Positions 18,445 through 27,000 of a stretch of DNA of 64,000 nucleotides are shown here, one piece after another. A program made the translations under genes and the position numbers. This stretch comes from Pseudomaricurvus albidus (GTDB taxonomy: Bacteria > Pseudomonadota > Gammaproteobacteria > Pseudomonadales > Cellvibrionaceae). The first letter of the stretch is position 1. Each line of letters opens with the position of its first letter. The stretch lies in NCBI RefSeq assembly GCF_018863235.1, contig NZ_JAHKRS010000008.1, forward strand, positions 162,204 through 226,203. Direction: 5' to 3'. The notes beneath the pieces are model-generated. The model searched no databases. It worked only from the letters and a program-made list of their open reading frames with translations, and was not told the origin of the DNA.

Positions 18445-19985
18445 CAGAGAGTGATACGCCAGCCCAGATTAACCAGTGAGTTGTGTTTGTAAAAACCCCC
18501 AATACTGCCGGTGTCACCATTGTATTCATGCAGCTCCAGATAGATTTCCTGATTACTCAAACCGGTATAGGTCAATTCCGGGTTGAAGTACAGGTCACTC
18601 ATATCCAGTCCGACATTAAATCGCATGCGGGCGAGCCAGTTGTTGTTGCCAAATGGCATGTCCAGTGTGCCATTGAAAGATGCCATCTTGTCCCGATCCA
18701 GCACATCCGGGGCATCGATCAGGTGGTTACCGGTGAGCTGCAGATTCAGGCGGGTATCACTGTCACCGGGAAACAGCTCCAGGGCAATGCCCCAGGCCAG
18801 GCTTTCGACGCTGTCAAACCGGCCATCGGTGCGGGTGATGGGGGTGTCACTGTTCCAGGCCGCTTCCATTTTTACGGTGCCCCCCAGCGCTTCGAAACCG
18901 ATATCGCCGGAAACGGTGGTGGATCTCAGGTAGCGGGCTTCAATCACATTGCGATTGGTGCTGTAGGTGAAATAGGGCAGGGTGGAGATGCCGTGCTGAA
19001 TTCCCAGGGCGTAGTCAAAACCACTGCCCAATTGATTGAAGCGTATGCCGAAGCCGCCGTCGGTATTGGGGGCGTCGTCATCAATGGGGGTGTTGCGAAC
19101 AACGTATTCAATCAGCGGGCTGGTATCGAGCCCAAGAATGGTTCCTTCACGCTGATTAATGGGATACCAGACACTGTTTTCGTCGGGCAGTTCGGTTTCG
19201 CGCAGGCGCGGGATATAGAGTAAATCCAGTTTGCCGTCGCCGATGAAGTGTTCGTAGCGTACAGCGGCCGAAGCCAGTCGGCGGTCTTCGAGATCGTCTT
19301 GCAAGCCGCGGCGCAAATCCTGTGTACTGAGTCGATCACTGGGTGGAACCTCGTCGATTCTGCCCCAGATGACCTTCTGGGCTCCGACGGTCAGAATGCC
19401 ACGGTTGCCACGGTAGCGCACGAAGGTCTCGTCGTAATCCAGTTTGGTTTTGTCCCAGTTGCCCTTGTTATTAGACAAGGCGTTCGCAGGTACAGCCTTG
19501 TCGGATGAATCGTCCGAATGTTCTTCGTAATAATCCAGACGCGCCGAAGCCTGAAGTTCCCACTTTTCACCCTGCCAGTTGATGGTGCCTTTCCCGTGAC
19601 CATACAGCTGGTATTCGGCGGGGCTGTCGCTTTCATAGCGGCCGTATTCGAACCAGAGCTTGTCCAGTGAGACGTTGACTCCCTGTTGCGATGTGGAGCT
19701 GTAATTCTGCAAGGTCTCACTCAGATTCTGGTTCGGTTCCCCGGGTTGGCTTTCATCGATCATGAGATCATCACCGAGGTTCAGACCATCGTCGTCTATC
19801 GACAAACTGTCACCGCTGCCATCGTCGATGGATAAGGTTTCGGAGTCGTCTTCGATCATCAGTTCTTCACTGCCATCGTCTTCAATGATCATCAGATCCG
19901 ATTCGGCATGAACGTACTGAGCAGGCAGAGCGTAACTCAGGCTCAACAGCAGTGCTGCCAGCAGTGACGAATGGTTATGGTTCAT
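18444..19985 (-). CDS. Outer-membrane beta-barrel protein with acidic N-terminal repeat
   Basis: A 513-residue protein with a Sec signal (HSSLLAALLLSLSYALPAQYVHA). Residues about 28-78 are a run of acidic repeats such as LMIIEDDGSEEL, LMIEDDSETLSIDDG and SLSIDDDGLNLGDD. The remainder alternates polar and hydrophobic residues in strand-like fashion, ends in GWRITL, and includes VGAQKVIWGRIDEVPPSDR, which recalls DUF1302-type porin-like proteins. It sits between a LolA-like protein and an RND transporter, suggesting an outer-membrane partner in envelope transport. The acidic tract might bind Ca or span peptidoglycan; that is speculation. Confidence 0.7.
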   Translation of the reverse strand: MNHNHSSLLAALLLSLSYALPAQYVHAESDLMIIEDDGSEELMIEDDSETLSIDDGSGDSLSIDDDGLNLGDDLMIDESQPGEPNQNLSETLQNYSSTSQQGVNVSLDKLWFEYGRYESDSPAEYQLYGHGKGTINWQGEKWELQASARLDYYEEHSDDSSDKAVPANALSNNKGNWDKTKLDYDETFVRYRGNRGILTVGAQKVIWGRIDEVPPSDRLSTQDLRRGLQDDLEDRRLASAAVRYEHFIGDGKLDLLYIPRLRETELPDENSVWYPINQREGTILGLDTSPLIEYVVRNTPIDDDAPNTDGGFGIRFNQLGSGFDYALGIQHGISTLPYFTYSTNRNVIEARYLRSTTVSGDIGFEALGGTVKMEAAWNSDTPITRTDGRFDSVESLAWGIALELFPGDSDTRLNLQLTGNHLIDAPDVLDRDKMASFNGTLDMPFGNNNWLARMRFNVGLDMSDLYFNPELTYTGLSNQEIYLELHEYNGDTGSIGGFYKHNSLVNLGWRITL

Positions 19986-20039
19986 GGTGCAATCCTTATG
20001 TTTTGTCCTGTGTTTTTATTGTTATGGTGGCTGCAGAAA

Positions 20040-20942
20040 TCAATTGTCGTGTTTGTTGTTCGATTCCTGGGTTTGCTGTTTTGGTCGATAGGGCAGTTCC
20101 AGGTTTTCGTCGGACAGTCCCCGTTGCGTAAACAGTTGGTCTGGCAGCCCCTGGTCATAAACAAGGTCGGTGGTGATCAGATGGGTTTTGTGATCCTTCT
20201 TCAGGTCGGTCATGGTGCTTTGATAGACGCTCCAGTAGCCCTGTACTTTACGAATCTTGCTGGCCTGCAAACGCTTGATGGGATTTTTGCCTCGGGTGTA
20301 GAAGTCTACCCGCAGTGGGATTAACAGCTTGTCGTGAATACAGCTGATCCGTTTTGAATACACCGAATTGGATTTTTCCACGGGGATGCTCTCCAGCAGT
20401 GTGCAAGGCACGCCGCCCACTTTATCGGTGCCCAACAAGCGGTGATGATCCATGTTCACTTCGCGGTCGCTGAGGTCTTCGTAGAAAAAGTCAGAACCCA
20501 CAAAGCGGCCGCCTTTGCGATTGGATGAGATGCGGCGCACGCGATCCAGTGAGGGCAGGTAGAGCCATTGGTCCGAATCGTCACCGGCGTGATCCAGAGA
20601 CAGTAAGCCCGTACCCGCGACGTCCTTTGGTGTGACAAAGCGCATGAGGGTCCAGCGTTCGGCATCTCCTCGATCTGCGGCGTAACTGTATAACAACCGT
20701 TTCTTATTGATTTCGCCCTTGCTTTCCAGAGCCATAATGACTCGGGCACTCATGTCCTTCCCGGCAGGGCGGTCATACACTGCCTGAGCCAGCGCGTTTG
20801 CTTTGAGATCTTCTGTATCACTGAGAGCGCTGGCAGAAAACAATACCATCCAGATGGCCGAAAGCCAGACGGTCAATGGCGAATGCGTGCATTGAGTGAC
20901 GGGGTGTGCAGGCAAGCTACCTTTGATCGGAAATGGGTTCAT
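20040..20942 (-). CDS. LolA-like outer-membrane lipoprotein-sorting family protein
   Basis: A 300-residue exported protein, first gene of the operon. After a hydrophobic export segment (about residues 23-41, ending SASALS) the mature protein carries the LolA-like beta-sandwich family signature: LMRFVTPKDVAGTGLLSLDH, DQWLYLPSLDRVRRISSNRK and a GSDFFYEDLSDREV segment. This family (distinct from LolA itself) is repeatedly found with MMPL-type RND transporters, and probably carries a hydrophobic ligand through the periplasm. A later Met could also serve as start, since the first 20 residues are atypical for a signal peptide. Confidence 0.8.
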   Translation of the reverse strand: MNPFPIKGSLPAHPVTQCTHSPLTVWLSAIWMVLFSASALSDTEDLKANALAQAVYDRPAGKDMSARVIMALESKGEINKKRLLYSYAADRGDAERWTLMRFVTPKDVAGTGLLSLDHAGDDSDQWLYLPSLDRVRRISSNRKGGRFVGSDFFYEDLSDREVNMDHHRLLGTDKVGGVPCTLLESIPVEKSNSVYSKRISCIHDKLLIPLRVDFYTRGKNPIKRLQASKIRKVQGYWSVYQSTMTDLKKDHKTHLITTDLVYDQGLPDQLFTQRGLSDENLELPYRPKQQTQESNNKHDN

Positions 20943-21297
20943 GCAAGCAAATCCTGTTTTAACATCCCTGTATTGTTAGAATGGCGTGATTTTCCTTATT
21001 TTTACGGGAAATTTGTCGCCTGATTCACGATTGTGCGTCAATAAAAGGGTAGCCTACAAACCTTTTCCACCTCTCGCCAGTGAGTTGTAACTAAAGATAA
21101 AGATAATCGTGATTTTTAGAGGAAGTTGTTGAGTTGTGCGCCATTTCTTCAGATAACTTGTCACAAATGACCGGTAGCGTCTGACTCGATTAACCGCTAG
21201 CCTGAGTCTATATATTTTAACCGGCTTCAAAATAATACGAACAATTCCAATAATGCAGAAACACGATCACGTGTTTCATTCACAGCGGAGAAAGACC
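20943..21297. other. Divergent promoter region, no gene
   Basis: About 355 bp between the LolA-like operon and the divergent dehydrogenase gene. It is AT-rich with several short T runs. No specific operator was recognised. GGAG at 21287-21290 is the ribosome binding site that sets the start of the rightward gene. Confidence 0.4.
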
Positions 21298-22428
21298 ATG
21301 TCTACGGCATTTCAAATTCAATCTACTTTGACCGAAAGCGGCACGCTTGAGGTTGCACTGAAGGATGTGGGTATTCCCACGCCGGCAGATCACGAAGTGG
21401 TGGTCAGAGTTGAGGCAGCGCCTATTAACCCGTCTGATCTGGGCGTGTTATTTGGTCCGGCTGATATCAGTGCCGCAGAAACTCAGGGGGAAGGCACGGA
21501 TACGGTTTTGTCTGCACCCGTGGCACCTGCCTTAATGAAACGCTTTCAGGCTCGCGTGGGACAGCCTTTGACCGTAGGGAATGAAGGCGCTGGTGTTGTA
21601 GTGGCTGCCGGCAAAAGCGACGAAGCACAGGCATTAATGGGCAAAACCGTCGGACTGTTCGGCGGTGCCATCTACGCTCAGTACCGGGCAATTCCTGCCG
21701 CCATGTGTTTACCGCTGGCGGAAGGGACAACCGCCAAAGAAGGTGCTTCCTGTTTTGTGAACCCGCTGACTTCTCTGGGGATGGTCGAAACCATGAGAAT
21801 GGAGGGGCACAAGGCGCTGGTACATACCGCGGCGGCTTCCAATCTGGGTCAGATGCTCAACAAAATCTGTATGGCCGACGGCATTGAGCTGGTGAATATT
21901 GTTCGCAAGCAGGAGCAGGTGGACATTCTCAAGGCGCTGGGGGCGAAATACATTTGCAACAGCAGCGACGAGAGTTTTATGGAAGATCTCACCGATGCCC
22001 TGCATGCAACCGGCGCTACCATTGCGTTTGATGCCACGGGCGGCGGTCGTCTGGCGGATCAGATCCTGACGGCCATGGAGATGGCTGCTCAACGGACACC
22101 CTCGGAGTACAGCATATACGGCTCTACCACTCACAAACAGGTCTATCTCTATGGTGGTCTGGATGTTTCGCCAACCACGTTGAGCCGCGGTTACGGTATG
22201 GCCTGGGGGGTTGGTGGTTGGTTGTTGCCGTTGTTTCTGGCCAAAGTGGGTCAGGAAAAAGGCAATGAGTTGCGTGGACGTGTGGCCCGTGAGTTAAAAA
22301 CCACCTTTGCCAGCCACTATACTCAGGAGGTCTCACTGGTAGAAATGCTGAATGCCGATGTTGCAAAACAGTACAATCTGAAAACCACGGGCGAGAAATA
22401 TTTGCTATGCCCTCAGAAAGGGCTTTAA
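21298..22428 (+). CDS. Zinc-type alcohol dehydrogenase/quinone reductase superfamily (MDR) protein
   Basis: A 376-residue medium-chain dehydrogenase/reductase. The N-domain has EVVVRVEAAPINPSDLGVLF and VGNEGAGVVVAAG, which matches the zinc-less quinone-reductase branch. The cofactor domain includes KALVHTAAASNLGQMLNKIC in place of a canonical GxGxxG, then IAFDATGGGRLADQIL. The ATG at 21298 is chosen over an upstream ATG at 21253 because GGAG lies 7 bases before it. It probably reduces an alpha,beta-unsaturated carbonyl or quinone with NAD(P)H; substrate unknown. A 10-bp hairpin follows the stop. Confidence 0.82.
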   Translation: MSTAFQIQSTLTESGTLEVALKDVGIPTPADHEVVVRVEAAPINPSDLGVLFGPADISAAETQGEGTDTVLSAPVAPALMKRFQARVGQPLTVGNEGAGVVVAAGKSDEAQALMGKTVGLFGGAIYAQYRAIPAAMCLPLAEGTTAKEGASCFVNPLTSLGMVETMRMEGHKALVHTAAASNLGQMLNKICMADGIELVNIVRKQEQVDILKALGAKYICNSSDESFMEDLTDALHATGATIAFDATGGGRLADQILTAMEMAAQRTPSEYSIYGSTTHKQVYLYGGLDVSPTTLSRGYGMAWGVGGWLLPLFLAKVGQEKGNELRGRVARELKTTFASHYTQEVSLVEMLNADVAKQYNLKTTGEKYLLCPQKGL

Positions 22429-22442
22429 ATCCCCCCTGAAGC

Positions 22443-22477
22443 CTGACGCCAAACTTTTGTATGAAGCTTGGCGTCAG
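22443..22477 (+). terminator. Hairpin after the MDR dehydrogenase
   Basis: CTGACGCCAA (22443-22452) pairs perfectly with TTGGCGTCAG (22468-22477), 14 bp after the stop codon. There is no T-run after the stem, so factor-independent termination is uncertain. Confidence 0.45.
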
Positions 22478-22566
22478 CAGACCTGTGAATGTCCGGTGTT
22501 TGTGCTGTATTAAGCGCCATGGCGTTCGTTGATTCTGGCCTCGGGCCGTTATGATTGAGCAGTTGT

Positions 22567-23064
22567 ATGATTGAAGAGCAGAAGAACAATCCCTTGCACG
22601 GTGTGAAGCTGGAAGCTTTGTTAACAGAGTTGGTGGATCACTATGGGTGGGAAACTTTGGCCAGTGCCATCAACATCAACTGTTTTAAAAGCAATCCCAG
22701 TATCAAGTCGAGTCTGAAGTTCTTGCGCAAGACGCCATGGGCCAGAGAAAAGGTCGAAAGCTTCTTTTTGTACAAGTACAAGCGACTGCCTAAGCCGGAT
22801 GATGAGCAGTATGAGCTTCCTCCCCGCGATCGAAGAGTACCTCTGCATCAGAAGCCCCGCGACCCGGCGGTAATCGATCCGAAGCCGCGCGCCGATTCCA
22901 AACCGCGTGCTGATGCCAAACCGGCTGACAGGCCGGCTTCCAAAGGTAAATCTTCACAGGTAAAACCTGCACAGACACCTGCGCAGACAAAGTCAGAAGA
23001 GTCGAATTCAGGAGATTCAAAGCCCGCCGATCCCTGGGCGAAGTGGAAAAGTAAAAACCTCTGA
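22567..23064 (+). CDS. VF530-family DNA-binding protein (DUF2132) with basic tail
   Basis: A 165-residue protein. Residues about 6-75 match the VF530/DUF2132 domain: [40 protein letters not shown] and [19 protein letters not shown], a compact helical domain reported to bind DNA. The C-terminal 90 residues are a low-complexity Pro/Lys/Ala/Asp tail (repeats of DSKPRAD and DAKPAD) not normally present in this short family. An in-frame TTG four codons earlier is possible, but the ATG at 22567 fits the domain start better. A conserved role is not established. Confidence 0.85.
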   Translation: MIEEQKNNPLHGVKLEALLTELVDHYGWETLASAININCFKSNPSIKSSLKFLRKTPWAREKVESFFLYKYKRLPKPDDEQYELPPRDRRVPLHQKPRDPAVIDPKPRADSKPRADAKPADRPASKGKSSQVKPAQTPAQTKSEESNSGDSKPADPWAKWKSKNL

Positions 23065-23071
23065 CAGGCTT

Positions 23072-23127
23072 CAGGTCACGTCATCGCGCTTAAAAGGTCT
23101 TTCCATAAAACGCGATGAGGCGACCTG
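23072..23127. terminator. Hairpin between convergent genes
   Basis: CAGGTC and TCATCGCG (23072-23088) pair with CGCGATGA and GACCTG (23111-23127), with symmetric 3-base internal loops. It lies between the convergent VF530 and GST genes and could terminate both, though T-runs are weak. Confidence 0.45.
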
Positions 23128-23133
23128 CGCGTT

Positions 23134-23799
23134 TTATGATTTCTTCAGGCCTGAAATATAGGCCATAAACTCTTTGGCGTTGGCGTCCTTGTCGGCGTCT
23201 ATTTTCTTGGCGATATCCGTGCCGGCCATCAATTCACTCCAGTCAGACAACCCCGGAATTTCGGTGCGCAAATCCCATTGCAAAATTGCCGAGGCAACTT
23301 GCTGTGCCACTGAAATCACGTAACGCAGGTAGATATCGGCAGCGGTGAGTTCACTGCCCAACACATAGGGTGAGAAGCTCGCCAGGGCATTGAGGCTGTT
23401 AATGCCATTGGTGAGTACCCCGCGCACTTCGCTGACGGTTTTGTCATCGGCAGGAACCTTGGCCAGCAGCGTTGGTAACAGACGGCGGGCGGGCAGTTCA
23501 ATATAGAGTTCCGAGATCTTCATTAACTGACGCACCTGCGCCCGCGCATCCGCATCGGCGGGATAGAGTGGTTTGTCGGGATAGGCATCTTCCAGATAAT
23601 CCACCAGTACGCTGCTCTCTGACAGGTGTGTGCCGGACTCTGTAGTCATTGAGGGAGCCTTGCCCATCGGGTTTACTGCCAGCATTTCCGGAGTTTGCGG
23701 ATAGACAATATGCTCCTCGAACGGAATACCTTTTTGCAGCAGGACATGCTTCACAATGTTGTGATAGTTGGAATAGGGGAAGCCGTGGAGTGTCAGCAT
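23134..23799 (-). CDS. Glutathione S-transferase family protein
   Basis: A 221-residue GST. The N-terminal thioredoxin-like domain has LHGFPYSNYHNIVKHVLLQK and the cis-Pro/GSH-binding region NPMGKAPSMTTESGTHLSES. A helical C-domain follows (SPYVLGSELTAADIYLRYV matches the conserved LTAADI motif). The catalytic residue of the N-domain is likely Tyr/Ser in FPYSN. It would conjugate or reduce electrophiles with glutathione; substrate unknown. Monocistronic. Confidence 0.88.
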   Translation of the reverse strand: MLTLHGFPYSNYHNIVKHVLLQKGIPFEEHIVYPQTPEMLAVNPMGKAPSMTTESGTHLSESSVLVDYLEDAYPDKPLYPADADARAQVRQLMKISELYIELPARRLLPTLLAKVPADDKTVSEVRGVLTNGINSLNALASFSPYVLGSELTAADIYLRYVISVAQQVASAILQWDLRTEIPGLSDWSELMAGTDIAKKIDADKDANAKEFMAYISGLKKS

Positions 23800-24058
23800 G
23801 GTTCTGGCCTTTTGTTATAAGGAATGGAATTAAGTGTTATATGAAATCAAGCGGGTAATGAGCGGTTTTTCTGCCATATGGCGTCCTGAGTCCTCAGTAT
23901 AGTGAATCATGGCCGATTTGAAGGCGCAGATCCAATTCACCGATCTTATAGCGGACTATTAACACAGAGCGACATCAAGCGTGTCGCCCTTTGCACTGTG
24001 CTGTGACCATGTCAGAATGGCCAGGTTTTACGGGTTTCATATAATAAGAGAGAAATTA

Positions 24059-24430
24059 ATGAAGAAGCTGCTGATAGTTGCATTTATTGCGCATGTTTTG
24101 CTCGAGGGACTGGTGGGTGCCTTGTTAATCATTGCCCCTTATAAAATCACTCCCCATGCGGATGCCGCGTCACTGACGTTTGTGATCAATTACGGTTTTG
24201 CGGCTCTGGCTATGGCCAGTGTGGTGTTCTGGGGATGGTCCGGTCGAGATAACTATCGCATCATGGGCGCGATCCTGGGGATTCTCGCGACCTTTCACAC
24301 CGGTTTGACAATTGCTTCTGGCATGATGCTCGTTGAGGACGGAAGCCCCGCTGTGCTGGTCATTCATGCGGTGATGGCGGTACTGTTTTGGCTGCTGTTC
24401 GCACGTCGTCGACAATGGTGCGTGGATTAA
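24059..24430 (+). CDS. Small integral membrane protein (123 aa)
   Basis: A 123-residue protein with four predicted membrane segments: residues about 4-24 (LLIVAFIAHVLLEGLVGALL), 38-58, 70-90 and 97-117. I place the start at the ATG at 24059, where the first membrane segment begins properly; the longer upstream frame has no ribosome binding site. It resembles small DUF4345/DoxX-like membrane proteins in layout, without certain assignment. It precedes a HAD phosphatase by 60 bp. Confidence 0.65.
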   Translation: MKKLLIVAFIAHVLLEGLVGALLIIAPYKITPHADAASLTFVINYGFAALAMASVVFWGWSGRDNYRIMGAILGILATFHTGLTIASGMMLVEDGSPAVLVIHAVMAVLFWLLFARRRQWCVD

Positions 24431-24490
24431 GAATATTTTCATCAATACGGGTTACAATAGGCCTTTATTGACAGATTTCTGGATGTAACG

Positions 24491-25240
24491 ATGTTAAAAG
24501 CCCTGTTCCTTGATATGGACGAAACGCTCTGTGATACCAAGGGTGCAAACGCCAAAGCCCAGCGACTGTTGGGTGAGGCGGCCGAGGCCAAGTATGGACA
24601 GACCCCCAATTTTGATGGTCAGGCTTTCAGCGCTGCCTATGTTAAAGGCATCTATCGGGAATGGTCTGAGCAACAGCGTGAGCGCTACCTGCCCATTGCG
24701 GAGCAACAGGGTGAAGGCGTGTTTCGGGTACAGTTGATCCGTGACTTGCTGGCGGCACAGGGTGTCGAGCAGATAGAAGAAGAGGACGCACAGGCGTTGC
24801 AGGACAAGTTCGATCAGGATCGTATTGCTGCATTTGATTTTTATCCGGGTATTATGGAGTTTCTGCAAGAGGCCCGTCAGTTGTTCACTCTGGTGGTGAT
24901 TACCAACGGACCTGAATACTCGCAAATTCCCAAGGTGGAGGCGATCAGGCTCGCCGAACACGTCGATCACATTATCATTGGTGGTCAGGAACCGGAGCAA
25001 AAGCCTGCGCGCTCCATCTTTGAAAAAGCTTTAAAACTGGCGAAGTGTGAAGCCCACGAGGCAATCCATGTGGGTGACAGCCTGGCAGCAGACATCGCCG
25101 GTGCGCACAACAGCCACATCACTTCGGTGTGGATACAGCATCAGCAGCCACTGGATGCGGAGTTGGGCATTGAGCCCAGTCACACAGTGATGCATCCCGA
25201 TGAAATTCCGGAGCTGATTCGTCAGCTGCACAGCCGTTGA
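24491..25240 (+). CDS. HAD-family phosphatase (subfamily IA)
   Basis: A 249-residue haloacid-dehalogenase-like hydrolase. Motif I is LFLDMDETLCDT (nucleophile D8, acid/base D10), motif II VVITNGPEYSQIPKVE, motif III lysine in PEQKPARSIFEKAL and motif IV HVGDSLAADIAGAHNSH. A helical cap of about 90 residues follows motif I. The pattern is close to the YjjG/N-acylneuraminate-9-phosphatase-like group, which dephosphorylates nucleotides or sugar phosphates. Substrate cannot be fixed. Confidence 0.88.
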   Translation: MLKALFLDMDETLCDTKGANAKAQRLLGEAAEAKYGQTPNFDGQAFSAAYVKGIYREWSEQQRERYLPIAEQQGEGVFRVQLIRDLLAAQGVEQIEEEDAQALQDKFDQDRIAAFDFYPGIMEFLQEARQLFTLVVITNGPEYSQIPKVEAIRLAEHVDHIIIGGQEPEQKPARSIFEKALKLAKCEAHEAIHVGDSLAADIAGAHNSHITSVWIQHQQPLDAELGIEPSHTVMHPDEIPELIRQLHSR

Positions 25241-25295
25241 TTTTCTTCAAACTTAATCTTTTTGAACATTACTCTGATTTCAGGACAGGTGAGCG

Positions 25296-25778
25296 ATGAC
25301 CAATAACGATATCTTACGTCGCTTACGCTACGTGTTTGATTTTCACGATACCAAAATCGTCAATATGTTTGCCTCGGTGGGCGAAAAGGTGACACCTGAT
25401 CAGGTGAAACGATGGTTGAAGAAGGACGATGACCCCTATTTCAAACGTTGTACTGACCAGCAGCTGGCCACTTTTCTGAACGCGTTGATCATTCTGCGTC
25501 GTGGCCGTCGAGAGGGCGTTCTGATAGAGCATGAAAAAAAGATCAACAACAATCTGGTGATCCGCAAACTCAAGATTGCCATGGACTTTAAAAGTGACGA
25601 CATGCTGGCCACTCTGGAGTTGGCAGGCATGACTGTCAGCGATCACGAATTGAGTTCTTTTTTCCGCAAACCGGGCAATAAGCATTATCGGGAATGCAAA
25701 GATCAGATTCTGCGTAACTTCATTGAAGGCTTGCGGCTACGAGTACGTGAGAAAAAGGCTCCTGACGCCTTACCTTAA
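25296..25778 (+). CDS. yehS: DUF1456 (YehS-like) protein
   Basis: A 160-residue protein with two copies of the DUF1456 helical repeat. The first begins NNDILRRLRYVFDFHDTKIV with VKRWLKKDDDPYFKRCTDQQ; the second begins NNLVIRKLKIAMDFKSDDML with LSSFFRKPGNKHYRECKDQI. The function is unknown; the internal duplication is characteristic of the family. A strong terminator follows 8 bp after the stop. Confidence 0.9.
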   Translation: MTNNDILRRLRYVFDFHDTKIVNMFASVGEKVTPDQVKRWLKKDDDPYFKRCTDQQLATFLNALIILRRGRREGVLIEHEKKINNNLVIRKLKIAMDFKSDDMLATLELAGMTVSDHELSSFFRKPGNKHYRECKDQILRNFIEGLRLRVREKKAPDALP

Positions 25779-25785
25779 ACCGATA

Positions 25786-25824
25786 CAAAAAAGCCGGGAT
25801 TGCAGTGCAGCCCCGGCTTTTTTT
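25786..25824. terminator. Bidirectional rho-independent terminator
   Basis: GCCGGG (25793-25798) pairs with CCCGGC (25812-25817), flanked by an A-run on the left and a T-run on the right, between yehS and the convergent minE. Confidence 0.88.
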
Positions 25825-25870
25825 GAAATGTTAAGCGTCAGCACCGGAACCTTCATCCGGCCAAGTAACG

Positions 25871-26119
25871 TTAGTCTGGCAAAGTAACGTTCAGCTCTAA
25901 AATAGAGCAATCGCCATTGTTTTCCAGCTGTACATCAATCTGATCCTGATCGATGCTCACATACTTGCGAATCACTTCCAGAATCTCTTGTTGCAGGGCT
26001 GGCAGGTAATCCGGCTGGTTACGCTTGCTGCGCTCGTGCGCCACAATGACCTGCAAACGCTCTTTGGCAATAGAGGCGGTGTTTTTCTTGCTGCTTTTAA
26101 AATAATCAAAAATACTCAC
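25871..26119 (-). CDS. minE: Cell division topological specificity factor MinE
   Basis: An 82-residue MinE. The amphipathic membrane-targeting N-terminus is [15 protein letters not shown] and the MinD-contact helix is [16 protein letters not shown]. The C-terminal dimerisation domain ends [20 protein letters not shown]. MinE stimulates the MinD ATPase and drives pole-to-pole oscillation. Its ATG overlaps the minD stop by 4 bp, as is usual in minCDE operons. Confidence 0.97.
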   Translation of the reverse strand: MSIFDYFKSSKKNTASIAKERLQVIVAHERSKRNQPDYLPALQQEILEVIRKYVSIDQDQIDVQLENNGDCSILELNVTLPD

Positions 26120-26931
26120 GCAGACCTCCGGAACAGTCGCTGGAAGAAGCTTTTGCTTTCAACAGACAGAAAACGGTGGTCAACTTTTTCGCCCAGCAGA
26201 CGTGCTACGGCATCCTGATAGGCCTGGCCGGCGTCGCTTTCTTTGTCATGAATGATGGGCAGACCCTGGTTTGAGGCTTTCAGCACAGACTCAGAATCCG
26301 GAATCACGCCCAACAGGGTGGTGGCCAGGATTTCCTGTACGTCATCAACGCCCAGCATATCGCCGTTTTCAACCCGTCCCGGGTTATAACGCGTTACCAG
26401 CAGGAATTCTTCAACCGTTTGGCCCAGCTCGGCACGACGAGACTTGCTCTGCAGGATGCCCAGAATGCGGTCGGAGTCACGTACTGAAGATACTTCGGGG
26501 TTGGAGACCACAATGGCAGTGTCGGCAAAGTACAGTGCCATAAAGGCTCCGTGTTCAATCCCGGCTGGCGAGTCACAGATGATGTACTCAAAGCCGTCGT
26601 CACTCAATTGATTGAGGACTTTTTCAACACCTTCTTTGGTGAGAGCGTCTTTATCACGGGTTTGGGAAGCTGGCAGGATGTAAAGATCCTCACAGCGTTT
26701 GTCTTTAATCAGAGCTTGCTTGAGTGTGGCTTCGCCGTTAATGACATTAACAAAGTCATACACAACGCGGCGTTCACAGTTCATGATCAGGTCGAGATTA
26801 CGCAGGCCGATGTCAAAATCAATGACCGCAGTTTTATGTCCGCGCATGGCAAGACCACTGCTGATGGCTGCGCTGGTAGTGGTTTTGCCCACGCCACCTT
26901 TTCCGGAGGTTACTACAATTATTTTGGCCAC
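26116..26931 (-). CDS. minD: Septum site-determining ATPase MinD
   Basis: A 271-residue deviant-Walker ParA-family ATPase. Walker A is [17 protein letters not shown], the switch region is [20 protein letters not shown] and the Walker B-like segment is [17 protein letters not shown]. The C-terminal membrane-targeting helix is present ([10 protein letters not shown]). With MinC it blocks FtsZ assembly at poles. It lies between minC (69 bp upstream) and minE (4-bp overlap). Confidence 0.97.
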   Translation of the reverse strand: MAKIIVVTSGKGGVGKTTTSAAISSGLAMRGHKTAVIDFDIGLRNLDLIMNCERRVVYDFVNVINGEATLKQALIKDKRCEDLYILPASQTRDKDALTKEGVEKVLNQLSDDGFEYIICDSPAGIEHGAFMALYFADTAIVVSNPEVSSVRDSDRILGILQSKSRRAELGQTVEEFLLVTRYNPGRVENGDMLGVDDVQEILATTLLGVIPDSESVLKASNQGLPIIHDKESDAGQAYQDAVARLLGEKVDHRFLSVESKSFFQRLFRRSA

Positions 26932-27000
26932 AAGTATTTACCTATCTGTAAGTGGAAATTGTGATTGTTGTTTTTGTTGGGTCGGGCTGGTGCAGCGAGC

